The translations under genes and the position numbers were made by a program. The notes below the pieces were generated by a model. It did no database searches. It saw only the letters and a list, made by a program, of their open reading frames with translations, and was not told where the DNA came from. Below, in pieces: positions 25,298 through 34,922 of a stretch of 64,000 bases of DNA (positions within the stretch are counted from its first letter, which is position 1; each line of letters starts with the position of its first letter). Origin of the DNA: Streptomyces glomeratus (lineage in GTDB: Bacteria > Actinomycetota > Actinomycetes > Streptomycetales > Streptomycetaceae); assembly GCF_021462825.1 (NCBI RefSeq), contig NZ_JAKEEB010000002.1, forward strand, positions 186,001 to 250,000, read 5' to 3'.

Positions 25298-26505
25298 GCG
25301 TCCACCCTAGGACCCGGGGTACGAGCCGCCTCGGGGCGGTGGGAGCGGACCAGCCGGGGAGGGCGCCGGTCGCGGCCCTGCTCGAGGACGCGGAAGGCCG
25401 CCGCGCAGACGGTCAGGGCGAGAGCGAAGACCGGGAGCCAGGCCAGGCGGGCGGCCGCCCAGCCCAGGTCGTCGGGGAGGGTGTGCAGCCCCGGCAGCCG
25501 GCCCGCGAAGAGGCCCGTCGCGGTGGTCGCCATCAGGGCCGTCTGGTGCCACAGGAAGATCGTCAGCGCGGCGAGGTTCACGAGGGCGACCGCCGCCCAG
25601 ACCGACGGGCGGCGCAGCGCGCGGCGCAGCGGTGCCCGCAGCAGCAGCGCCAGTCCGCACTGGGCCAGGCCGAAGGTGACCGCGGCCAGGGTCGGCGGGT
25701 CGAGGTTGGAGACCGGGGCGCCCGGGACGCCGACCATCGACGCCGGGTATCCCGCCCACGCCACCAGACCCGCCGTCGCGGCGGCACCGCCCGCCAGCAG
25801 CACCCGGCCCGCGCGGCGGCCGTCCAGCTCACCCCGCGTCCAGGCCGCGCCCAGCGTGTACGGCACGAGCCAGCCCGCCGGCAGGTTCAGCCAGCCGAGC
25901 CAGGCGGGGCCGCCGAGTCCGAAGCGTATGAGGTCCACATGGAGGACGACGGCCAGCGGCCACAGCGGGTTGAGGCGGCTCAGCAACGGGGTCGCCGCGG
26001 TCAGGGCCGCGAAGACCAGCAGAAACCACAGCGGTGACAGCGCCAGCTTCACCAGGGTGTGGACGGTGCCGGTGTCGGCGCCGGCCGCGAGCAGGGAGCA
26101 GGCCGCGACCGTCCACAGCGTCACCAGGGCCGCGACGGGCCTGAACAGCCGGTCCAGCCGGGCGCGCAGCCACTGCCCGTACGGGGCGCCCCGCGCGCGT
26201 GCCGACGCCAGGCCCTTCGTCGCCACATGACCGCCCACCAGGAAGAACACCGCGAGCGTCTGGAAGACCCAGGAGACCGGGGCGAGCCAGGGCATGAAGC
26301 GCAGCGGGCTCGCGGTGCGCAGGGCACCGCCGTCAGCGACCAGGGCCGTCACGAGCCAGTGGCCCAGGACGACACCGAGGATCGCGAAGGCCCGCAGCGC
26401 GTCGACCGCACGGTCCCGCTCCGCCTGCGTGGCGGCGGCGACCCGGTGTGCGGCGGTGCGCAGACGGCTCGGGGTCGGCGCCTTCCACGCCGTCCGGTCA
26501 CGCAT
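25294..26505 (-). CDS. Acyltransferase family 3 membrane protein
   Basis: A 403-residue polytopic protein with about ten helices, of the acyltransferase-3/OafA family, which transfers acyl groups from cytosolic donors to sugars or lipids at the membrane. The family start RDRAVDALRAFAILGVVLGH contains the conserved Arg and His. VFQTLAVFFLVGGHVATKGL and the later AALTIFLWHQTALMATTATG fit the family. The start is ATG at 26503-26505, overlapping the preceding hydrolase gene by 8 bases, and its stop overlaps the histidine kinase start. Acceptor unknown. Confidence 0.88.
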   Translation of the reverse strand: MRDRTAWKAPTPSRLRTAAHRVAAATQAERDRAVDALRAFAILGVVLGHWLVTALVADGGALRTASPLRFMPWLAPVSWVFQTLAVFFLVGGHVATKGLASARARGAPYGQWLRARLDRLFRPVAALVTLWTVAACSLLAAGADTGTVHTLVKLALSPLWFLLVFAALTAATPLLSRLNPLWPLAVVLHVDLIRFGLGGPAWLGWLNLPAGWLVPYTLGAAWTRGELDGRRAGRVLLAGGAAATAGLVAWAGYPASMVGVPGAPVSNLDPPTLAAVTFGLAQCGLALLLRAPLRRALRRPSVWAAVALVNLAALTIFLWHQTALMATTATGLFAGRLPGLHTLPDDLGWAAARLAWLPVFALALTVCAAAFRVLEQGRDRRPPRLVRSHRPEAARTPGPRVDA

Positions 26506-27466
26506 GGGTCACCTCCGGCATCCGGCCGAGCACGATCCGGGCCAGGTTGGCCAGGGAGACCGAGCCCGGCGCGAAGTAGCCGCTGTGGCCGCCGCCGCCC
26601 GCGGCGAAGACACGTGCGCCGTAGGCCGGGGAGACCGGGTCGGTACCGAAGCCGACGTCCGTGCCGAACACGTCCACGCGCACATGGGGAACGTCCGCGA
26701 TCCAGTCGTCACCGCCCCGGGCCGCCCAGACGCGGGCACGGGTGTGCAGGTCGGCGGCGCAGTCCACGCCCGTGCCGGGACTGCCGACGAGGGCGATGTC
26801 CTGGACGTCCGCGGCGGCGGCCGCCCGGGCGCAGACCACGGTGCCGTAGGAGTGGCAGAGGAGGGAGACGCCCGGCAACGGGCCCACCGCCGCCCGGAGT
26901 TCGGCCACGAACCGCTCCAGCCCGCGCGCGCCCTGCTCGGCACGGCTCGCGGTGAGCGCGGCCGTGCCGAGCATCCGCGGCGTGTCGTAGCCGAGCCAGG
27001 CGACGACCGCGGCGCGCGGACCCGTGCGGCGGTGCAGGGCGAGCGCGCCCGCGCGGAAGCGGGCGTAGGTGTCCAGTGTCGTGTCGGAACCGGGGACCAG
27101 GACCGCGATGTGCCGCGCCGTGGCCAGGTCGCCGAAGACCTCGGTCACGCGGCCCGGACCCCGGCCGTCGAAGGCCAGCAGGTGATGGGACGGGGAGGCC
27201 AGGGCGCGGTCCGCCGTGGCGCGTCCGCGGTCGCCGTGCGCCGCGGCCATGCGGAAGGCCTCGGCGGCGTCGGCGCGGTTCGCCTCGTACGTCCCGGCGA
27301 GCGTGACCGCCGACAGCGGGGGGAGCTTCGCCGGCGGCGGGGCCGGGATCCGGGGGCGCGCGGCGGCCGACAGGGGCACCACAAGGGCCCCCGTGATCAG
27401 CACGGCGAACACGGCGCGCCGGAGACGACCCCCGTACCGGCTCCTGCCACTGCCCCGGACACCCAT
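26498..27466 (-). CDS. Secreted alpha/beta-hydrolase, DUF1023 type
   Basis: A 322-residue exported protein. An Arg-rich N-terminus leads to a signal or anchor helix (AVFAVLITGALVVPLSAAA). The DUF1023 alpha/beta-hydrolase domain has RHIAVLVPGSDTTLDTYARF, the nucleophile elbow CHSYGTVVCARA with the presumed catalytic Ser, DIALVGSPGTGVD with the probable Asp, and a final His in GGGGHSGYFAPGS. The family is frequent in actinobacteria, and its substrates are unknown. The start is ATG at 27464-27466 behind an excellent AAGGGGAGGG. It is first in an operon with an acyltransferase and a two-component system, all overlapping. Confidence 0.88.
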   Translation of the reverse strand: MGVRGSGRSRYGGRLRRAVFAVLITGALVVPLSAAARPRIPAPPPAKLPPLSAVTLAGTYEANRADAAEAFRMAAAHGDRGRATADRALASPSHHLLAFDGRGPGRVTEVFGDLATARHIAVLVPGSDTTLDTYARFRAGALALHRRTGPRAAVVAWLGYDTPRMLGTAALTASRAEQGARGLERFVAELRAAVGPLPGVSLLCHSYGTVVCARAAAAADVQDIALVGSPGTGVDCAADLHTRARVWAARGGDDWIADVPHVRVDVFGTDVGFGTDPVSPAYGARVFAAGGGGHSGYFAPGSVSLANLARIVLGRMPEVTHA

Positions 27467-27613
27467 GACGTCCCTCCCCTTCCGCCGGCCCGCTCATCAG
27501 GCCGTCACGCAAGGGAAGTTACGGAGCGTGACACGTCGTCGGCGTCACGCCGGAGAGCCCATCCCGGAACTGGCTCCCAGGTATGACGGGTATGACGGGA
27601 CGGAGCCCGGCGG

Positions 27614-28558
27614 CTACCACGCCAGCTGTGCGATCTCCTCCGCCACCACCGCGCACGCGTCCGCCGCGGGGTCGATCAGCGGGAAGTGGCCGACGTCCTC
27701 GAGCAGCGTGAGGCCCACGACCTCGCCCGCCCTCGCCGCCGCCTCCGCGTACGACTCGGCGACCGCCTGCGGGACCACGTCGTCCCTGCGGCCCTGGACG
27801 AGGGTCGTGGCGATGCCGGTGGGCAGCAGGAGAGCGGGGTCCGCGTACGGCCGGCGCTCGGCGAACGAGCCGGTCCCGCCGAGGAGTTGGGCCGCGGCTC
27901 CGCCGCACACCCCAAGCTTCTCGGCGATGTGGAAGTCCGCGATCGGGGCGAGTGCGACGACGCCGCGCAGCGGAGCCGGGCGGTCCGTGCGCCAGGGGGC
28001 GTCCCGCGGCAGCACATGGCGGGCCGCCGCCCACAGCGCGAGGTGGCCGCCCGCGGAGTGCCCGGTGATCACGGTGCGGCGCTGGTCGGCCTGCGGCAGC
28101 GCCTCGCGTACGAGCGCCGGAAGCGCGTCGAGCGCGGCCGCGACGTCGTCGAAGGTGTCCGGCCAGCGGCCCGCCACCGGCTCCGTACCGCCACCCCGGC
28201 CCTCGGTGCCGCTGGCCTGGGACGGGATGAGCGCGCCCCTGCGGTACTCCACGTTGGCCACGGCGAAGCCACGGCGGGCCAGGAAATCCGCGAACGGGGT
28301 GATGTGCCGGCGGTCGTACGGCGCCCGCCATGCGCCACCGTGCAGGACGACGACCAGGGGGGCGGCGCCCCCGGCGCCCGCCGCCTGGCCGGCCGGATCC
28401 GCCTGCCGGGGAGCATAGAAGTCGATCACCTGGTCGGGATGGTCGCCGTAGGCGGCTGTCCCGTCGGGCTCCACCGGCGGGTGCGAGAAGGCGGACGCCT
28501 CCTCCGCGGCGGACGCGTCGTCCGGCTCTGCGGGATCGCGGGGGGCGTCGTCCGGCAT
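27614..28558 (-). CDS. Alpha/beta-hydrolase, probable kynurenine formamidase
   Basis: A 314-residue alpha/beta-hydrolase of the BD-FAE / hormone-sensitive-lipase-like group. The oxyanion-hole motif is VVVLHGGAWR, the nucleophile elbow is TGHSAGGHLALWAAA, the acid is probably in TLVQGRRDDVVPQ, and the catalytic His is in LEDVGHFPLIDP. This HGGxW family includes eukaryotic-type N-formylkynurenine formamidases. It lies directly downstream of kynureninase and tryptophan 2,3-dioxygenase on the same strand, and the missing middle step of that pathway is exactly this reaction, which makes formamidase the best guess. The 186-bp gap to kynU leaves co-transcription open. The start is ATG at 28556-28558 with GAGAGG upstream. 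A general esterase is the alternative. Confidence 0.8.
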   Translation of the reverse strand: MPDDAPRDPAEPDDASAAEEASAFSHPPVEPDGTAAYGDHPDQVIDFYAPRQADPAGQAAGAGGAAPLVVVLHGGAWRAPYDRRHITPFADFLARRGFAVANVEYRRGALIPSQASGTEGRGGGTEPVAGRWPDTFDDVAAALDALPALVREALPQADQRRTVITGHSAGGHLALWAAARHVLPRDAPWRTDRPAPLRGVVALAPIADFHIAEKLGVCGGAAAQLLGGTGSFAERRPYADPALLLPTGIATTLVQGRRDDVVPQAVAESYAEAAARAGEVVGLTLLEDVGHFPLIDPAADACAVVAEEIAQLAW

Positions 28559-28744
28559 GCTCGAACCTCTCAGCGGCGAAACGGGATGCGTGCGCGGTGA
28601 CCGGAAGATGATCGGCCGTTGGCGGGGACGGTATCAGGCGGGTGACATGCGTCGGCACCGGGTGGTGACGCTCGGTGAGGACGGGGGGATCGCCGTCCGG
28701 GGCCGCCGGATGGCCCCGGACGTGCCGCCGTGGTCACCCGGGGC

Positions 28745-29938
28745 TCAGGACACCACCTCCGCCAGCACCCGAGCCGCCCGCTCCGCGTCCGCGAAGCCCA
28801 CATACAGCGGGGTGAACCCGAAGCGCAGGACGTCCGGCGGACGGAAGTCGCCGACCACACCGCTCTCGATCAGCCGCTTCATGACGTCGCCGGCCCCCTC
28901 GCATCGCAGTGCGACCTGGCTGCCACGCTCCGCGTGGGCCGCCGGAGTCAGCGACTCCACCCGGCCCTCGGGGACATACGCCGCCACACACTCCAGGAAG
29001 AAGTCCGTGAGCGCGAGGGACTTGGCGCGCACCGCGTCGATCGACACGCCGTCCCACACCTCCAGCGCCGCCTCCAGGGCCAGCATGGACAGGATGTCCG
29101 GGGTGCCGACGCGGCCGCGCGGCGCACCCTGTGCCGGTTCGTACTCGCTTCGCATGCCGAACGGCTCCGCATGCGAGTTCCAGCCCGGCAGCGGGGAGTC
29201 GAAGCGGTCCTGCACCTCCCGCCGCACATACAGGTACGCGGGTGCGCCCGGGCCGCCGTTCAGGTACTTGTAGGTGCAGCCGACCGCCAGGTCGACGCCG
29301 TGCGCGTCCAGGCCGACGGGCAGCGCGCCCGCGCTGTGGCACAGGTCCCACACCGCCACCGCGCCCACCGCGTGCACCGCCGCCGTCAGGCCGGGCAGGT
29401 CGTGCAGCCGTCCCGTGCGGTAGTCGACGTGGTTCAGCAGCACCGCCGCCGTACGGCCGGACAGGGCGCCCGGTACCTCGGCCGGGGCCACCGGGCGCAG
29501 GGTGCACCCGGTCATCCGCGCGGCCGATGCGGCGATATAGCCGTCCGTCGGGAACGTCGTCGCGTCGACCAGGATCTCGTCCCGGCCGTCCCCGTCCCGG
29601 GCGGCCATGCGCACGGCCGCCACCAGCGCCTTGAAGACGTTGACGCTGGTGGAGTCGCCCACCACGATCTGCCCGGGCGCCGCTCCGACCAGCGGGGCGA
29701 TCCGGTCGCCGATCCGTTCCGGTGCGCTCCACCAGCCGCTCTCGTCCCAGGAGCGGATCCGCAGCGCCCCCCACTGTCTGCGGACCACGTCCTCCATCCG
29801 GCCCGGCACGGCCGCCGGCAGCGCGCCCAGCGAGTTCCCGTCCAGGTACACGGCCTCGTCGAGGACGAACCTCGTCCGCAGCGCGGCCAGGTCGTCGGCC
29901 GCGTCCAGCTCCCTCGCCTTCTCGGTCAGGTCAGACAT
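28745..29938 (-). CDS. kynU: Kynureninase
   Basis: A 397-residue PLP enzyme that cleaves kynurenine to anthranilate and alanine. YLDGNSLGALPAAVPGRM opens the fold. GDSTSVNVFKALVAAVRM is the phosphate-binding region, VDYRTGRLHDL and AVWDLCHSAGALPVGLD carry the cofactor-contacting Asp, and CTYKYLNGGPGAPAYLYV contains the Schiff-base Lys. SQVALRCEG and DFRPPDVLRFGFTPLY near the end are typical. The start is ATG at 29936-29938, overlapping the stop of the dioxygenase gene by 8 bases, so the two are co-translated. Together with the upstream dioxygenase and downstream hydrolase it forms a tryptophan-to-anthranilate pathway. Confidence 0.97.
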   Translation of the reverse strand: MSDLTEKARELDAADDLAALRTRFVLDEAVYLDGNSLGALPAAVPGRMEDVVRRQWGALRIRSWDESGWWSAPERIGDRIAPLVGAAPGQIVVGDSTSVNVFKALVAAVRMAARDGDGRDEILVDATTFPTDGYIAASAARMTGCTLRPVAPAEVPGALSGRTAAVLLNHVDYRTGRLHDLPGLTAAVHAVGAVAVWDLCHSAGALPVGLDAHGVDLAVGCTYKYLNGGPGAPAYLYVRREVQDRFDSPLPGWNSHAEPFGMRSEYEPAQGAPRGRVGTPDILSMLALEAALEVWDGVSIDAVRAKSLALTDFFLECVAAYVPEGRVESLTPAAHAERGSQVALRCEGAGDVMKRLIESGVVGDFRPPDVLRFGFTPLYVGFADAERAARVLAEVVS

Positions 29939-30779
29939 GGGACCGCGCCGTCCACAGCTCGGGGAACACGCTCTTCTGCGCGCGCTTCTCCAGCCAGGCC
30001 ACCCCGGCGGAGCCGCCCGTGCCGGGCTTGGCGCCCATCGCGCGCCGGGTGGCGACCAGATGGTCGTTGCGCCAGCGCCACACGAGCTCGGCCACATCGG
30101 TCAGCACCTCGCCCAGCCGGGCGAGTTCGTCCGCCGGGTCGCCGGAGTACAGGGCGGCCCATACCGCCTCCACCTCGTCCGAGGGCTCGTAGCGCAGGGA
30201 GACGTCACGGCGCAGCACCGCGTCCGGGACCGCATGCCCGCGCCGCGCGAGGAGCCGCAGCACCTCGTCGTACAGGCTCGGCTCGTGCAGCGCCTTCTCC
30301 AGTTCGGCGTGCGCGCGCGGCGCTCCCCGGTGCGGGACCAGCATGGACGCGGACTTCTCGCCGAGCAGGAACTCCAAGCGGCGGTACATCGCCGACTGGA
30401 AGCCGGAGCCCTCCCCGAGGGCCGAGCGGTAGGAGTTGAACTGCGCGGGCGTCAGGTGCGCGAGGGGCCGCCAGGACTCGTTCAGCGCGTGCAGCTCGCG
30501 AACGGACCTCTTCAGTGCGTCGATCGCCACCGGCACCCGGTCGCCGCGCAGGGCGCGCGCCGCGGTCTCCCACTCGTGGACGATCACCGTGAACCACAGT
30601 TCCATCACCTGGGTGGTGACCAGGAAGACCATCTCTCCGGGGTCGTCGGAGAGGGTGTGCTGGAGGTGGGTGAGCACGTCCGCCTTGACGTAGTCCTCGT
30701 ACGGCGTCGTGCCTTGGAAGTCGAGATGCGGGGTCTCGGGCTCCTGAGTCTGGTGGGACTGATGAGCCTGGTGGGACAT
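29931..30779 (-). CDS. kynA: Tryptophan 2,3-dioxygenase
   Basis: A 282-residue heme dioxygenase that opens tryptophan to N-formylkynurenine. TPYEDYVKADVLTHLQHTL corresponds to the N-terminal substrate motif, DPGEMVFLVTTQVMELWFTV and SGFQSAMYRRLEFLLGEKS to the active-site helices, and VWRWRNDHLVATRRAMG contains the proximal heme His. GSAGVAWLEK closes the domain. The start is ATG at 30777-30779 behind AGGAGA; an in-frame start 150 bases upstream lacks a ribosome site and would add a Gln/His-poor, non-family extension. The first residues form a His/Gln-rich tail (SHQAHQSHQTQEP). First gene of the kyn operon. Confidence 0.97.
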   Translation of the reverse strand: MSHQAHQSHQTQEPETPHLDFQGTTPYEDYVKADVLTHLQHTLSDDPGEMVFLVTTQVMELWFTVIVHEWETAARALRGDRVPVAIDALKRSVRELHALNESWRPLAHLTPAQFNSYRSALGEGSGFQSAMYRRLEFLLGEKSASMLVPHRGAPRAHAELEKALHEPSLYDEVLRLLARRGHAVPDAVLRRDVSLRYEPSDEVEAVWAALYSGDPADELARLGEVLTDVAELVWRWRNDHLVATRRAMGAKPGTGGSAGVAWLEKRAQKSVFPELWTARSHV

Positions 30780-30958
30780 CGCTGTCTCCTGTGATGTGCT
30801 CTGGGTAGCGGTCCGCCCCTGCCGATGCCGGCACGGGGGCCCCGGTCCCCACCCCGCATCCTGCGCGAGCCACCCGGGCCTCGCAAGGGCCGCCTGGTCA
30901 CAGGCGGGCCTCGACCACTCGTTCGCCACCGGACCGTGCCGCCGAACGACGGGACCCA

Positions 30959-31118
30959 GGGGTTTCGTCTGGATCGGTCCGGATCAGGCCGCGGCGTCCG
31001 GCGCGGTGCGTCGCAAGGCGGAGGGCGGCCCGTGTACCGGATGTACTCGGGTGGTCCGACAAGGCGGCGAGGTGCCGTGCCGGGCGTCGCGGACCCGGGC
31101 CGATCCAGACCGAACCCC
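30959..31118. repeat. 160-bp imperfect palindromic element
   Basis: The ends match as an inverted repeat: 30959-30981 (GGGGTTTCGTCTGGATCGGT plus CCG) and 31096-31118 agree at 20 of 23 positions. The pairing continues inward for another 25-30 bases (around CCGCGGCGTCCGGCGCGG and the complementary CCGTGCCGGGCGTCGCGG), with differences mostly of the G-U type that keep an RNA stem intact. The element fills the gap before kynA and abuts the DUF3151 stop codon exactly. It could be a non-autonomous mobile element (MITE-like) or a structured RNA or terminator. I have the impression of related sequences in other Streptomyces genomes but cannot confirm it. Confidence 0.75.
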
Positions 31119-31531
31119 TAGCCCAGGGTCTGGGCCGCGGTCGGCGAGGAGTCCTTCAGAAACTGCGTGCAGCGCTCGTATTCCTCCTGCTCGCCGATGG
31201 CGTGCGCGGCGCGGGCGAGGGCGTGCAGGGCGCGCAGGAAGCCGCGGTTCGGCTCGTGCTCCCAGGGGACGGGCCCGTGGCCCTTCCAGCCGTTGCGGCG
31301 CAGGGCGTCCAGGCCACGGTGGTAGCCCGTACGGGCGTAGGCGTACGACTCGACGACCGAGTCCCGCTCGAAGGCGTCGTCGGCCAGCTGGGCCCAGGCC
31401 AGCGAGGAGACCGGATGCCGGGCCGCGACCTCCGCGGGCGCCACGCCGTTCGCGAGGAGTTCGCGCGGCTCCGGGTCGTCGGGCAGATGGGTCGGGGGCG
31501 GGCCCCCGAGGAGGTTCTCGTGAAGGGTCAT
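31118..31531 (-). CDS. DUF3151 family protein
   Basis: A 137-residue soluble protein that I recognise as the actinobacterial DUF3151 family. Its features are LHENLLGGPPPTHLPDDPEP near the start, VAARHPVSSLAWAQLADDAF, ESYAYARTGYHRGLDALRRN and GWKGHGPVPWEHEPNRGFLR, followed by helices resembling TPR units (ALARAAHAIGEQEEYERCTQ). No catalytic motif is evident and function is unknown. The start is ATG at 31529-31531. It lies 55 bp after the MFS gene on the same strand. The palindromic element begins at its stop codon. Confidence 0.88.
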   Translation of the reverse strand: MTLHENLLGGPPPTHLPDDPEPRELLANGVAPAEVAARHPVSSLAWAQLADDAFERDSVVESYAYARTGYHRGLDALRRNGWKGHGPVPWEHEPNRGFLRALHALARAAHAIGEQEEYERCTQFLKDSSPTAAQTLG

Positions 31532-31586
31532 GGGTCCCAGTGTGAGGCATCGCCCCTGATCGACAACGGCCGTGCCCGGCACACCG

Positions 31587-33095
31587 TCACGGCGTCCGAT
31601 CGGGGCCGGCAGTCCCGGTTCCGGTTTCGCGCCGCGGTTCCAGGGGCGGGGCCGTCAGGCTGCCGTGTGTGCGGCATTCGGGGTGCGGGCAGCCCGCCCT
31701 CGGCCGGCGCACGGTCGCGAAGGCGAGCACCGCCCCGGCCACCAGGACGCCCGCGCACAGCGGCATCGCACGGCGGAAGGCGGCGTCGAACGCGTCCGCC
31801 GAGCGGTACGCCTCCGGGCCCATCCCGGTCAGCAGCGGCAGCGCGGCCACGGCGACCAGTCCGGCCGCGCGGGCCGCCGCGTTGTTGATACCGCTGGCCA
31901 GGCCCGCCCGGGCGGTGTCCACCGAGGCGAGCACGGTCGCGGTCAGCGGGGCGACCAGGGCGACTATCCCCGCTCCCATCACCAGCACGGCGGGCAGGAC
32001 GTCGGCCACGTACGAGGCGTTCTTGCCCACCCGCAGCATCAGCAGCATGCCCGCCGCACACAGCAACGGGCCGACGGTGAGCGGGATGCGCGGCCCGATG
32101 CGCTCGGCCAGGGCCCCGGACCGGGCCGACAACAGGAGCATGAGGACGGTGGTGGGCAGCAGCGCCGTGCCGGCCCGGAGCGGCGAGTAGCCCGCCACCA
32201 CCTGGAGCTGGAGGGCGGTGAGGAAGAAGAAGCCGCCGAAGGCCGCGTACACGCAGAGGGTGACCAGGTTGACCGCCGTGAACTGGCGGGAGGCGAAGAT
32301 GTCGAGCGGCATCATCGGGTCGGGGCGGTGCTTTTCGACGTAGACGAAGGCGATCCCCGCGCCCACGCCCGCGACCGCCGTGACGGGTACGGCCGGGGAG
32401 CCGGAGGTGGCCTCGATGAGGGCGTATGTCACCAGGGCGAGGGCCAGGGCCCCGAGCACGGCACCGAGGACGTCGAAGCGGCGGTGCCCCCCTCCGCCGG
32501 CGGACTCGGGGACGTGCCGCAGGGCGATGGGCGCGCAGAGCAGCGCCAGCGGGACGTTGAGGAGGAAGACCCAGCGCCAGCCCGGACCGTCCACCAGCCA
32601 GCCGCCGAGGAACGGGCCGACGGCGGCGCCGATGCCGCCGAAGCCGGACCACAGGCCGACCGCCCGGGCCCGGTCGTCCGGGTGGAACGACGCCTGGATG
32701 AGCGCGAGGGAGCCGGGGGTCAGCAGGGCGCCGCCGATGCCCTGCAGGGCGCGGGCGGCGATGAGGACGCCCGGGCTGGGTGCGAGGCCGCACAGCAGGG
32801 AGGCGGCCGCGAACCACACCACTCCGATCACGAAGACCTTGCGGCGGCCGAGGTGGTCGCCGAGGGCGCCGCCGAGGAGGATCAGTCCGGCCAGCGTGAC
32901 CAGGTACGCGTTGACGGTCCACTGGAGGGCGGACAGGCTCGCGTCGAGGTCGCGGCCGATGCGGGGAAGGGCGACATTGACGACGGTGGAGTCCAGCAGC
33001 GCCATGCTGGAGCCGAGCACGGTCGTCACAAGGAGCCACTTACCCTGCGGGGAACCCACCCGGACGGCGGGGGTCTGCCGCGCGGTGACAGCCAT
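31587..33095 (-). CDS. MFS drug exporter, DHA2 (EmrB/QacA) family
   Basis: A 502-residue transporter with about 14 membrane helices. The DHA2 signatures are visible: SSMALLDSTVVNVALPRIGR in TM1, LGDHLGRRKVF in loop 2-3 (motif A), and ARALQGIGGALLTPGSLALI with GPFLGGWLVDGPGWRWVFLL (motif C) around TM4-5. These are proton-driven exporters of drugs or metabolites. A 40-residue hydrophilic C-terminal tail contains CPHPEC. The start is ATG at 33093-33095. There is no adjacent TetR or MarR regulator, unlike many such exporters. It precedes DUF3151 on the same strand and is separated from fba by a strong terminator. Confidence 0.95.
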   Translation of the reverse strand: MAVTARQTPAVRVGSPQGKWLLVTTVLGSSMALLDSTVVNVALPRIGRDLDASLSALQWTVNAYLVTLAGLILLGGALGDHLGRRKVFVIGVVWFAAASLLCGLAPSPGVLIAARALQGIGGALLTPGSLALIQASFHPDDRARAVGLWSGFGGIGAAVGPFLGGWLVDGPGWRWVFLLNVPLALLCAPIALRHVPESAGGGGHRRFDVLGAVLGALALALVTYALIEATSGSPAVPVTAVAGVGAGIAFVYVEKHRPDPMMPLDIFASRQFTAVNLVTLCVYAAFGGFFFLTALQLQVVAGYSPLRAGTALLPTTVLMLLLSARSGALAERIGPRIPLTVGPLLCAAGMLLMLRVGKNASYVADVLPAVLVMGAGIVALVAPLTATVLASVDTARAGLASGINNAAARAAGLVAVAALPLLTGMGPEAYRSADAFDAAFRRAMPLCAGVLVAGAVLAFATVRRPRAGCPHPECRTHGSLTAPPLEPRRETGTGTAGPDRTP

Positions 33096-33140
33096 GCACG
33101 GATCATCCCGCGTCGGCAGTCCTGGGGCCAGAGGGGCGAC

Positions 33141-33169
33141 GGGCCCGGCACCGCGCCGGTGCCGGGCCC
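33141..33169 (-). terminator. fba transcription terminator
   Basis: A perfect hairpin with arms GGGCCCGGCACCG (33141-33153) and 33157-33169 surrounds CGC, 22 bases after the fba stop. Confidence 0.85.
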
Positions 33170-33191
33170 TCGGAAAGCGGCGGAGCGCCGG

Positions 33192-34223
<1,032 letters not shown>

Positions 34224-34363
34224 CTGTCCGCTCCTTGTATGTGCGGGTGCGTTCTACGTGCTTACGGCCCTGACCTAGGGAGTGACGTCATCGTCGGCCC
34301 CATCTTCCCAGACGGGACGGGATGCTTCGCTCACCCCGTCCAGCCTGTGGATAACCCCGTGTC

Positions 34364-34912
34364 TCAGTCCAGACCCAGGTCGTCCTTCGAGTACGCGAAC
34401 AGGTAGGGCACGCCTGCCTTTTCGGCGATCGCCTCGGCGGCGCCGGTCGCCCGGTCCACGATCGTGGCGACCGCGACGACCTCGGCACCGGCCTCCCGCA
34501 GCGCCTCGACGGCGGTCAGCACCGAACCACCCGTGGTCGAGGTGTCCTCCACGGCCAGGACGCGGCGGCCCGCGACCTCGGCGCCCTCGATACGCCGCTG
34601 GAGGCCGTGGGCCTTGCCGGCCTTGCGGACGACGAACGCGTCGAGCGTCCGTCCGCGCGAGGCGGAGGCGTGCAGCATGGCGGTGGCCACCGGGTCGGCG
34701 CCCAGGGTCAGGCCGCCGACCGCCTCGTAGTCCAGGTCGGCGGTCAGATCGAGCATGACCTGACCCACCAGCGGGGCGGCGACGCCGTCGAGGGTGATGC
34801 GGCGGAGGTCGATGTAGTAGTCGGCCTCCTTGCCCGACGACAGGGTCACCTTGCCGTGCACCACGGCCTTGTCCTTGATCTGCTGCAGCAGCTCACCGCG
34901 AACGTCACTCAT
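34364..34912 (-). CDS. pyrE: Orotate phosphoribosyltransferase
   Basis: A 182-residue enzyme of pyrimidine synthesis that joins orotate to PRPP. Landmarks are VTLSSGKEADYYIDLRRITL (orotate and loop region), GGLTLGADPVATAML, FVVRKAGKAHGLQRRIEG with the catalytic loop Lys/His/Arg, and the PRPP motif VLAVEDTSTTGGS. Length is typical. The start is ATG at 34910-34912, only 10 bp after the aldose-epimerase-like gene, so the two form an operon. The other pyr genes are not in the window, as usual in Streptomyces. Confidence 0.97.
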   Translation of the reverse strand: MSDVRGELLQQIKDKAVVHGKVTLSSGKEADYYIDLRRITLDGVAAPLVGQVMLDLTADLDYEAVGGLTLGADPVATAMLHASASRGRTLDAFVVRKAGKAHGLQRRIEGAEVAGRRVLAVEDTSTTGGSVLTAVEALREAGAEVVAVATIVDRATGAAEAIAEKAGVPYLFAYSKDDLGLD

Positions 34913-34922
34913 GCCAGCCAGC

